Origin: an uncultured Sutterella sp.
Lineage (GTDB): Bacteria > Pseudomonadota > Gammaproteobacteria > Burkholderiales > Burkholderiaceae_F
Direction of reading: 5' to 3'
DNA length: 5,917 bases
Assembly (NCBI GenBank): GCA_900554375.1
Contig: USHK01000083.1
Location: forward strand, 1 to 5,917
Part shown: piece by piece, positions 1-5,917 of the stretch
Layout of the letters: each line of letters begins with the position of its first letter
How positions within the stretch are numbered: the stretch's first letter is position 1
Notes under the pieces: model-generated
Databases searched by the model: none
What the model was told of the DNA's origin: nothing
What the model saw: only the letters and a program-made list of their open reading frames with translations
Position numbers and translations under genes: made by a program

Positions 1-1
1 G

Positions 2-34
2 TCGTCGGCAGCGTCAGATGTGTATAAGAGACAG
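2..34 (+). other. Illumina Nextera (Tn5) Read 1 adapter, non-genomic
   Basis: Bases 2-34 match, by recall, the full 33-nt Nextera Read 1 transposase adapter. Bases 16-34 are the 19-bp Tn5 mosaic end AGATGTGTATAAGAGACAG. This is library-preparation sequence left on the end of an assembled contig, not a natural transposon end: the TCGTCGGCAGCGTC part is a synthetic primer-binding tail. Base 1 (g) may be the last base of an index or other adapter-side sequence. Genomic DNA starts at about base 35, where a greB reading frame is interrupted. Anything translated across this junction is artefactual. Confidence 0.97.
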
Positions 35-472
35 GATCCAGGAAACATCTCCAACCGAGGCATCCGCCTCGTCGATCCCGACAATACGAATCTTGGATTC
101 ATCGCCCTGCTCGTTGGCATAAACGATGGTTGCGCCGAAGAAGATCTGGTCTGTCGGCGGCCTTTTATCAATATCGATGACTTCGCTCGCTTCGATTCGC
201 TTATTCAGAAAACGGATACGGCGATCGATTTCACGAAGACGTTGCTTGCCGTATTGATAGTCCGCATTCTCGCTCCGGTCTCCGTTGGAGGCTGCCCAAG
301 CGACGACATTGACGACATTCGGACGCTCGACTAAAACCAGGTTCTTGCGTTCATCAAGAAGCCGGTTGTAGCAGGCACGCGTCATGTAATTCTTTGTCCC
401 GTGGATTTCGGGAATTTTGACTTCCTCTTCGTCGTCTTCGTCGATATCTTTGAATTCAAGATCTTCGTTCAT
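35..472 (-). CDS. greB: Transcription elongation factor GreB, 3'-truncated by the adapter junction
   Basis: GreB enters the secondary channel of RNA polymerase and stimulates cleavage of backtracked RNA, rescuing stalled elongation complexes. The 146 genuine residues begin at ATG 472. An acidic stretch (about residues 2-19) comes first, as I recall for betaproteobacterial GreB. The coiled coil follows, with tip motif NGDRSENADYQYGK at 63-76; D65 and E68 correspond to the acidic pair that helps hold the catalytic Mg2+. The start of the FKBP-like C-terminal domain (FFGATIVYANEQGD, 111-124) is present. The sequence stops being genomic after VSWI (residue 146), just where the SPIARAL-type motif would be expected, so roughly 38-40 residues are missing. 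Six further codons (LSLIHI) and a stop at 14-16 come from the adapter. An in-frame TGA at 500-502 limits upstream starts. The ribosome site is weak (GCGAG, four bases before ATG). NGDRSENADYQYGK favours GreB over GreA. Confidence 0.93.
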
Positions 473-527
473 TTTACTCGCTCGATGAACTTTGAAGGTT
501 CACAAGAACAAATGGTTTATTTCTTTC

Positions 528-580
528 GAACAACACAGTTAAGGGCTAGACAATCAAAGCGCCTAACACTGTGACTGTTC
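528..580. other. Imperfect inverted repeat upstream of greB
   Basis: Two arms can pair: GAACA (528-532) with TGTTC (576-580), CACAG (534-538) with CTGTG (569-573), and TTA (539-541) with TAA (564-566). Small internal loops and a roughly 22-nt apical loop separate them. It lies about 55 bp upstream of the greB start. On the plus strand it is followed by a short T run (TTCTTTT), but no plus-strand gene precedes it. On the minus strand no T run follows. It could be a leader structure of greB, a binding site, or chance. I saw no convincing sigma-70 promoter between 473 and 614. Confidence 0.35.
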
Positions 581-605
581 TTTTAAAGCAAAAAATTTGA
601 AGCTT

Positions 606-637
606 ATAAATCAGAGAGACCGCATTCGCGGTCTCTT
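606..637 (-). terminator. Probable intrinsic terminator of ftsH
   Basis: A perfect 9-bp stem, AGAGACCGC (615-623) against GCGGTCTCT (628-636), encloses a 4-nt loop. A possible G-U pair at 614/637 extends it. It begins 18 nt past the ftsH stop codon. Read on the minus strand, the stem is followed by CTGATTTAT and, further on, by a T6 run at 590-595. The uridine tail is imperfect, but the stem and its position fit transcription termination after ftsH. No T tract follows on the plus strand, so a minus-strand role is favoured. It would separate ftsH from greB. Confidence 0.7.
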
Positions 638-654
638 CTGATGCAGGCATTATT

Positions 655-2691
655 TTAGGCTTTCGGACGATCGTCGGAATCTTTCGGCTTTTCTGCTTGG
701 TTTACTTCCCCAGAGGAAGTATCCGAGGGTTTGGCATTCGCCTCAGGTTCAGAAGACTCGCTCCGCGGAGCCTGTTCAGGATTATCTTCTGCCGGAGCGG
801 CCTGGGCTGTCTGTTCTCCTTCAACCGGCTGAGCCGCTTCCTCGTTCTTTCTGCGAACTTTGCTCAGCTGCTTAGGAGGACGAGGATCCTTGCCGTTCAT
901 GATGTCGTCAATCTGCTCGGAGTCAATGGTTTCCCATTCGAGAAGGGCATGCGCCATCTTGTGCATTTCTTCCTGATGAGACTCGATCAATTTGCGGGCA
1001 ATTGCATACTGTTCATCAATAATGCGGCGAACTTCTGCATCGACCTTTTCCATCGTGCTCTCGGAAATATGTTTGGACTGGGTCACGGAACGGCCGAGGA
1101 ACACTTCGTTCTCGTTTTCGCCGTAAACCATCGGCCCCATCACATCGCTCATGCCGTAGCGGACCACCATGTCGCGAGCCATCTGAGTAGCGCGTTCGAA
1201 GTCATTTGACGCACCGGTTGTCATCTGATGCATGAAGACTTCTTCGGCAATACGGCCGCCGAACAGAATGGCGATACGAGAAAGCAGATACTGCTTGTCA
1301 TAGGAGTAGTGGTCTTCGGCCGGCAGCTGCATCGTCAGGCCTAAAGCACGGCCGCGTGGGATAATCGTGACTTTGTGAACCGGGTCGCTCTTCGGCATCA
1401 GACGAGCGACCAAAGCATGGCCGGATTCGTGATAAGCCGTGTTGCGTTTTTCGTCTTCGGACATGACCATGGCTTTGCGCTCGGCACCCATCATGATCTT
1501 GTCTTTAGCGCGTTCAAAGTCTTCCATAGCAACTACACGACCGTTGCGACGTGCGGCAAACAGGGCTGCTTCGTTCACAAGGTTCGCCAGGTCAGCACCG
1601 GAGAAGCCCGGCGTGCCGCGGGCAAGCACGGATTCGTCCACATCAGCGCCGACCGGAATCTTGCGCATATGGACTTTGAGGATCTGTTCACGGCCTCGAA
1701 TATCGGGCAGCGGAACCACGACCTGGCGGTCAAAGCGGCCCGGACGCAGCAATGCTGGGTCAAGGACGTCAGGACGGTTGGTCGCAGCAATCACGATCAC
1801 GCTGCTATTGGTATCAAAACCATCCATCTCAACAAGCATCTGGTTCAGAGTCTGTTCTCGTTCGTCGTTGCCGCCGCCGAGACCGGCGCCGCGCTGACGA
1901 CCGACCGCATCAATTTCGTCGATGAAGATGATGCAGGGAGAATTCTTCTTAGCGTTCTCGAACATATCACGAACACGGGCAGCACCGACGCCGACAAACA
2001 TTTCAACGAAGTCGGAGCCGGAAATAGTAAAGAAGGGAACTTTAGCTTCGCCGGCGATGGCCTTTGCCAAAAGTGTTTTACCGGTACCGGGCGAACCGAC
2101 CAAGAGCACGCCGCGGGGAATACGACCGCCCAAGCGCTGATAACGGCTCGGGTCCTTGAGGTAATCCACGATTTCGGTCACTTCCTCTTTGGCTTCATCG
2201 CAGCCTGCGACATCGGCAAAAGTAATATTGTTATTCGAGCTGTCAAGCATTCTGGCTTTCGATTTGCCAAAGCTGAAAGCACCGCCCTTTCCGCCGCCCT
2301 GCATTTGACGCATGAAGAAAATCCACACGCCGATGAGGATCAGCATCGGGAACCAAGAGATAAAGATAGAGGCCAAGAAGCTCTGTTCTTCGTCCGGCTG
2401 ACCGTAGACCTGCACACCGGCCTTGCGGAGATCTTCAACCATCCAAAGATCTCCCGGAGCCGTGATCTTATAAGTAGCTCCTTCCGTCGGAGTCACGGTA
2501 AGCGTACGGCCCTGAACATCGACACGCTTAATTTTGCCTTCCTTGGCTTGGTCCATAAATTGCGTATAGCTGGTGGACGGTTCATTCGAAACCATCTTCT
2601 TAGCGCCGTCAAACTGCTTGAACACAGTAAACAGCACTAAGGCAATCACGATCCATACGGCAACTTTGGCGAATAAATTATTTTTGTTCAA
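655..2691 (-). CDS. ftsH: ATP-dependent zinc metalloprotease FtsH
   Basis: FtsH is a hexameric inner-membrane AAA+ protease that extracts and degrades misfolded membrane proteins and selected cytoplasmic regulators. The complete product has 678 residues. Two transmembrane segments (about 9-25 and 107-127) flank a periplasmic domain. The AAA+ module carries Walker A GSPGTGKT (199-206), pore loop FVG (232-234), Walker B CIIFIDE (253-259) and a second region of homology with arginine fingers R316 and R319. The protease domain has zinc motif HESGH (421-425) and the probable third ligand D497 in [10 protein letters not shown]. Walker A has Ser at position 200 where Pro is usual (GPPGTGKT). Residues about 617-678 form a charged, Q/A/P/E/S-rich, probably disordered tail that makes the protein longer than the 644-residue E. 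coli enzyme. The start is TTG, fixed by an in-frame TGA four codons upstream, a strong ribosome site and the need to keep the first membrane helix. The gene is flanked by gaps of 193 bp (dnaE) and 182 bp (greB). Confidence 0.98.
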   Translation of the reverse strand: MNKNNLFAKVAVWIVIALVLFTVFKQFDGAKKMVSNEPSTSYTQFMDQAKEGKIKRVDVQGRTLTVTPTEGATYKITAPGDLWMVEDLRKAGVQVYGQPDEEQSFLASIFISWFPMLILIGVWIFFMRQMQGGGKGGAFSFGKSKARMLDSSNNNITFADVAGCDEAKEEVTEIVDYLKDPSRYQRLGGRIPRGVLLVGSPGTGKTLLAKAIAGEAKVPFFTISGSDFVEMFVGVGAARVRDMFENAKKNSPCIIFIDEIDAVGRQRGAGLGGGNDEREQTLNQMLVEMDGFDTNSSVIVIAATNRPDVLDPALLRPGRFDRQVVVPLPDIRGREQILKVHMRKIPVGADVDESVLARGTPGFSGADLANLVNEAALFAARRNGRVVAMEDFERAKDKIMMGAERKAMVMSEDEKRNTAYHESGHALVARLMPKSDPVHKVTIIPRGRALGLTMQLPAEDHYSYDKQYLLSRIAILFGGRIAEEVFMHQMTTGASNDFERATQMARDMVVRYGMSDVMGPMVYGENENEVFLGRSVTQSKHISESTMEKVDAEVRRIIDEQYAIARKLIESHQEEMHKMAHALLEWETIDSEQIDDIMNGKDPRPPKQLSKVRRKNEEAAQPVEGEQTAQAAPAEDNPEQAPRSESSEPEANAKPSDTSSGEVNQAEKPKDSDDRPKA

Positions 2692-2695
2692 AATT

Positions 2696-2702
2696 TCACC
2701 TC
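2696..2702 (-). promoter_or_regulatory. Shine-Dalgarno site of ftsH
   Basis: The minus strand reads GAGGTGA, a 7-nt complement to the 3' end of 16S rRNA, ending four bases before the TTG at 2689-2691. It decides the start of ftsH. An in-frame TGA at 2701-2703 overlaps its first bases and rules out any longer form. The next in-frame ATG (residue 33) would delete the first transmembrane helix. Confidence 0.85.
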
Positions 2703-2741
2703 AAATGCACGGCTCAGACGGCCGTCGGTTGTCGATTTATG

Positions 2742-2758
2742 AGGGCGCAGAGCGCCCT
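2742..2758 (-). other. GC-rich stem-loop in the ftsH leader
   Basis: A perfect 7-bp stem, AGGGCGC (2742-2748) against GCGCCCT (2752-2758), encloses a 3-nt loop. It lies about 50 nt upstream of the ftsH start codon. No T run follows on either strand, so it is a poor intrinsic terminator. Closer to the gene, ACGGC (2709-2713) can pair with GCCGT (2721-2725), overlapping the palindrome GACGGCCGTC (2717-2726). A role in mRNA 5'-end stability or leader control is possible but untested. Confidence 0.4.
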
Positions 2759-2762
2759 GGTT

Positions 2763-2791
2763 ATCAAACAATACCAAAAACCGAGTAACAA
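2763..2791 (-). promoter_or_regulatory. Weak candidate sigma-70 promoter for ftsH
   Basis: On the minus strand, TTGTTA (2791-2786) and TTTGAT (2768-2763) are 17 bp apart, each matching 4 of 6 consensus bases. Initiation would fall near 2756, placing the GC-rich stem-loop close to the 5' end of the transcript. A better -10-like hexamer, CATAAT (2834-2829), lies further upstream but has no recognisable -35 partner. I saw no clear heat-shock (sigma-32) promoter. Both sites are tentative; ftsH could also be read from dnaE. Confidence 0.2.
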
Positions 2792-2805
2792 GAAAGGCCT
2801 TTCTT
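2790..2805. repeat. 16-bp perfect palindrome between dnaE and ftsH
   Basis: The sequence AAGAAAGGCCTTTCTT reads the same on both strands. As RNA it forms at most a 6-bp A/U-rich stem with a GGCC loop. On the minus strand a T5 run (2780-2776) follows after a 9-nt gap, so a weak terminator for dnaE is conceivable. It could also be an operator-like site for a dimeric DNA-binding protein. Its role is unknown. Confidence 0.35.
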
Positions 2806-2884
2806 ACCTTTTCTTGCTATTTCCATAAATTATGAATAATACTTAGCCTTAAAACCTGAATTTCTCTCAGTTCGGGATGACTGG

Positions 2885-5800
2885 TTACAGGCCATAGGCC
2901 ACTTCCACTTGCCGAATAGAAGGAGAATCCTCCAAATCTCTCACCAGCGTCCAATCGGCAGCTGCCTTGTAAGGACACGGCAGGCGCACTCGGAAGCTTC
3001 GGTCATCCGAGAATTCAAAGTCCACCCGTATTGCGTCCTCAGGGCGGCTCATCTGAACATCCAAAATTAAACGCTCAAGCTCCTTCGGATCCGCCTCTTC
3101 AGTCGGACGAATCACAATATGAGCCTTCTGACGATGACGCAGTTCATACAGCGGATAGAAGGCTCCGGGACTCGCCCAAGTTTTACCTGTCTTCTTGCTG
3201 TGGGACTTTTTAAGTTCTACGACCACAATCTCGCCTTTGGGAATTTCTTTGATTCGAGCTCTTTCCTGCTCGAAGTACTGATTTTTAACGCTGTAATCCA
3301 CGGGGCCGTCAGGCGTTGCCAAATGCAATGTGACAAAAGGCGATCCGTCTTTGCCGCGGCGCTGCTCGCAGCCGAGATACATACCGGCAACAAGAAATTC
3401 ACCGGGATTTTCCGACTCGGTTCCGGCAACCACCGCACCAAAATTCCGTTTGAGCTCCGATTGGTATGCTTCCAGAGGGTGTCCCGAGAAATAGAATCCG
3501 AGCACATACTGTTCTTTTTCCATTCGGGTACGTTCGCTCCAAGGTGCGACTTCCTTAATCGGCACCTCGTTGGACGGCTCTTCACCGAACAGGCTGAACT
3601 GGTCGGCTGCCTTTTCATTTTCCTGGGCAGACTGAACGACGACATCAGCGTTTTCAAACCACTTGCGGCGATTCGGCTCGATGGAATCAAAGACGCCCGC
3701 CATCGCAAAGACCTGAATAATTTTCTTCGTAATGAGCTGAGAACCCACGCGTTTAACGAGATCGAACGGATCTTTGAACGGACCGTTTTTTTCTCTTTCA
3801 GCCTTGATGGCTTCTGCCGGCGCAGAACCTACACCTTTCAATGCGCCCAAGCCCATGCGGATTTCCATCGTCTTGGGACTGGTGTAGTTAAATTCACTCA
3901 TATTGATATCAGGACCAAGAAGCTTGACGCCGTGGCGTTTGGCATCCATCAAAATCTTCAAGGATTTATCCGGATCGGTCATCACTTCACTTAAAGAAGA
4001 AGCTAAGAATTCCGCCGGGTAGTAATTCTTGAGCCACCCTGTTTTATAAGCCACATAAGAGTAGGCAGCCGCGTGGGACTTGTTGAAACCGTAGCCCGCA
4101 AACTTACGCATCAATTCGAATAAGTGAGTGGCCACTTCTTCAGACACGCCGTTCTTGGCTGCACCTTCAATAAATACCTTACTTTGGCGCTCCATTTCGG
4201 CAACGTCTTTCTTACCCATCGCTCGACGGAGAATATCAGCGCCGCCGAGTGAGTAACCGCCGATCTTCTGGGCCACCAGCATCACCTGTTCCTGATACAC
4301 CATAATGCCGGCCGTATCTTCCAAGATCGGAATCAGTCGAGGATCAGCGTACTCGGCTTTTTTGCGGCCGGCACGAATGTCCAAGAAATCCGGAATCAGG
4401 TCCATCGGGCCCGGACGATACAAAGCGTTCAAAGCGATTAAGTCGGAAAGCTGAGTCGGTTTGGCATCAATCAAAAGCTTGTGCATGCCCGGAGATTCAA
4501 ACTGGAAGACAGCGACCGTATCTCCGGTCTGGAAGATCTTTTTATACGTGTCTTCGTCATCGCACTCCATGTGTTCGATATCCGGACGAACACCGGTGTT
4601 CTTTTCAATGTAGTCAAGCGCACGTTCGATAATGGTCAGCGTTGTCAGGCCGAGGAAGTCGAACTTGACGAGTCCGACGGCTTCCACGTCTTTCTTGTCA
4701 TACATACTGATGACGTTTTCCGGAAGCATGCCGGCCGCATACAGCGGACAGAAGTCAATCAGTTTGCCCGGTGCAATCAGCACACCGCCGGCATGAATGC
4801 CCAAGCTTCGTGTGGTACCTTCAAGTTTAAGAGCGTACTCAATCAGTTTTCGGGCCTGCGGGTTGTTGCGGACTTCGGCGCGGAACTGAGGCTCTTCGCT
4901 GAGTGCTTCCTCAAGCGTCGTGTTGTGCCCCGGCCGCGTAGGAATCATGCGGGAGAGGCGATCAGCTTCGGAGTACGACATATCGAGAACTCGCCCCACG
5001 TCCTTGATCACTCCTTTAGCACCCATCGTACCGAAGGTGGCAATCTGACTCACGGACTCTTCCCCGTACTTAGATTTCACATATTCAATCACGCGTCCGC
5101 GGTTGTTCTGGCAGAAGTCCACGTCAAAGTCAGGCATAGACACACGTTCCGGATTCAGGAAACGTTCAAACAGCAAGTCGTACGCAAGAGGATCCAAGTC
5201 GGTAATGCCCAAGCTGTAGGCCACAAGAGAGCCCGCGCCGGAGCCGCGGCCCGGCCCCACAGGACAACCGTGCGTCTTCGCCCAGTTAATAAAGTCTTGC
5301 ACGATTAGGAAGTAACCGGGGAAGTCCATGTCCTGAATGATCTTAATCTCGCGCTCCAAACGTTCTTTGTAGCGCGGAAACTCTGCTTCGCGTTTTTTAT
5401 CGTCCGGATATAAGACCTTTAGGCGGCGGTCCAAGCCGTCGCGTGCGAGCTGAGCCATATAGTCTTTCAGCGACATGCCGTCGGGCGTCGGAAAAATCGG
5501 CAGCTGCGGTTTACCCAGCTTAATCGTCACATTACAGCGTTTGGCGATTTCTACACTGTTTTCAATAGCAGATGGAATGTCTTTAAAGAGCTCGCACATT
5601 TCCTCTTTCGTGCGGAAATACTGCTGCGGCGTGTAAATCCGTGGACGCGCCTTATTGGCGAGCGTAAAACCATCGGCAATCGCCACACGGGCTTCGTGGA
5701 ACTCGAAATCTTCCGAGTTTTCAAACTGAATCGGCTGAGTGGCAACCACCGGAAGTCCGAGCTTCTTTGCGAGCTTGACCGTTTCGGCAACCAGCATTTC

Positions 5801-5917
5801 GTCATTAGGACGCCCGACTCTCTGCAGCTCCATAAAGAAGTGCGGAAATTTCTGGGAGAGTCTCCGGGCTTCCTGCTCGGCAGCCGAAGAGCTTCCATTT
5901 AGGATCGCCTTACCGAC
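2885..5917 (-). CDS. dnaE: DNA polymerase III alpha subunit DnaE, N-terminus beyond the window
   Basis: DnaE is the catalytic subunit of the replicative DNA polymerase III. The frame stays open to the right edge: 28 codons (VGKAILNGSS...) precede the first internal ATG at 5833, and they align with DnaE, so 5833 is not the start. The visible 1010 residues correspond roughly to E. coli residue 137 onward, so about 135-140 N-terminal residues are missing. In visible numbering, the rest of the PHP domain (about 1-134, with HEARVAI at 74-80) is followed by the palm, with GPGRGSGAGSLVAY (221-234) and catalytic aspartates D265 and D267 in PDFDVDF and D420 in KFDFLG. The fingers carry YRPGPMDLIP (500-509) and GYGFNKSHAAAYSY (608-621). 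A helix-hairpin-helix (GLGALKGVGSAP, 689-700), the beta-clamp peptide QFSLF (773-777), an OB fold (from about 840) and a C-terminal domain (about 930-1010) follow. This layout is DnaE1, not PolC or the error-prone ImuC (DnaE2). The TAA stop is at 2885-2887. Confidence 0.97.
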   Translation of the reverse strand, partial: VGKAILNGSSSAAEQEARRLSQKFPHFFMELQRVGRPNDEMLVAETVKLAKKLGLPVVATQPIQFENSEDFEFHEARVAIADGFTLANKARPRIYTPQQYFRTKEEMCELFKDIPSAIENSVEIAKRCNVTIKLGKPQLPIFPTPDGMSLKDYMAQLARDGLDRRLKVLYPDDKKREAEFPRYKERLEREIKIIQDMDFPGYFLIVQDFINWAKTHGCPVGPGRGSGAGSLVAYSLGITDLDPLAYDLLFERFLNPERVSMPDFDVDFCQNNRGRVIEYVKSKYGEESVSQIATFGTMGAKGVIKDVGRVLDMSYSEADRLSRMIPTRPGHNTTLEEALSEEPQFRAEVRNNPQARKLIEYALKLEGTTRSLGIHAGGVLIAPGKLIDFCPLYAAGMLPENVISMYDKKDVEAVGLVKFDFLGLTTLTIIERALDYIEKNTGVRPDIEHMECDDEDTYKKIFQTGDTVAVFQFESPGMHKLLIDAKPTQLSDLIALNALYRPGPMDLIPDFLDIRAGRKKAEYADPRLIPILEDTAGIMVYQEQVMLVAQKIGGYSLGGADILRRAMGKKDVAEMERQSKVFIEGAAKNGVSEEVATHLFELMRKFAGYGFNKSHAAAYSYVAYKTGWLKNYYPAEFLASSLSEVMTDPDKSLKILMDAKRHGVKLLGPDINMSEFNYTSPKTMEIRMGLGALKGVGSAPAEAIKAEREKNGPFKDPFDLVKRVGSQLITKKIIQVFAMAGVFDSIEPNRRKWFENADVVVQSAQENEKAADQFSLFGEEPSNEVPIKEVAPWSERTRMEKEQYVLGFYFSGHPLEAYQSELKRNFGAVVAGTESENPGEFLVAGMYLGCEQRRGKDGSPFVTLHLATPDGPVDYSVKNQYFEQERARIKEIPKGEIVVVELKKSHSKKTGKTWASPGAFYPLYELRHRQKAHIVIRPTEEADPKELERLILDVQMSRPEDAIRVDFEFSDDRSFRVRLPCPYKAAADWTLVRDLEDSPSIRQVEVAYGL

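Noticed and set aside
16..34. Possible natural Tn5/IS50 end
   Set aside because: The 19-bp mosaic end is the engineered hyperactive Tn5 sequence and is joined to the synthetic TCGTCGGCAGCGTC primer tail. No transposase or target duplication is present.
20..334. Plus-strand reading frame of 104 codons beginning inside the adapter (MYKRQ...)
   Set aside because: Its start lies in synthetic adapter sequence and the rest is antisense to greB, which has clear homology. It is a shadow.
1375..2640. Long plus-strand open frame of 421 codons opposite ftsH
   Set aside because: It lies wholly antisense to a strongly conserved gene, shows no recognisable domain, and contains no motif I know. Long antisense frames are common opposite genes with this codon use.
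473..2884. A novel defence, mobile or biosynthetic system
   Set aside because: The window holds only core housekeeping genes (dnaE, ftsH, greB) on one strand and short gaps. There are no unknown genes, no direct-repeat arrays and no integrase or tRNA attachment site.
3119..3994. Plus-strand open frame of 291 codons opposite dnaE
   Set aside because: It is antisense to conserved DnaE C-terminal domains and has no recognisable protein features.
4481..5308. Plus-strand open frame of 275 codons opposite the DnaE catalytic core
   Set aside because: It is antisense to the catalytic region of dnaE, whose conservation constrains the sequence, and has no ribosome site or domain that I could identify.
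5831..5833. ATG at 5833 as the start of dnaE
   Set aside because: The 28 upstream in-frame codons to the window edge match the DnaE PHP domain (VGKAILNG...FPHFFMELQR), so this is an internal methionine of a partial gene.

Overview
This is ordinary housekeeping sequence from a betaproteobacterium, most likely a Burkholderiales gut lineage such as Sutterellaceae (Parasutterella/Sutterella-like). That placement is inferred from protein style, not computed: the FtsH N-terminus ([18 protein letters not shown]), the HESGH protease motif, and a GreB with an acidic N-terminal extension and the NGDRSENADYQYGK coiled-coil tip all resemble betaproteobacterial homologues as I recall them. All real genes lie on the minus strand.

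Layout from left to right: bases 2-34 are not genomic. They match the Illumina Nextera (Tn5) Read 1 adapter, including the 19-bp mosaic end, so real DNA begins at about base 35. Next come greB, cut off at its 3' end by the adapter junction (35-472), then a 182-bp gap holding an imperfect hairpin and the terminator of ftsH. The complete ftsH follows (655-2691, TTG start), then a 193-bp gap with a GC-rich stem-loop and a short palindrome. Last is dnaE (2885-5917), which is complete at its C-terminus but runs off the right edge; about 135-140 N-terminal residues are missing.

In the direction of transcription the order is dnaE, ftsH, greB. DnaE is the replicative polymerase subunit, FtsH is the membrane AAA+ protease for quality control, and GreB rescues backtracked RNA polymerase. 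They share no pathway. The intergenic gaps and the hairpin after ftsH suggest separately controlled neighbours rather than a tight operon.

I found no mobile element, CRISPR array, RNA gene, phage gene or undescribed system. The points worth a second look are the adapter contamination and the artefactual GreB tail it creates, the well-supported TTG start of ftsH, a Pro-to-Ser change in the FtsH Walker A loop, the gene order, and some small intergenic secondary structures.
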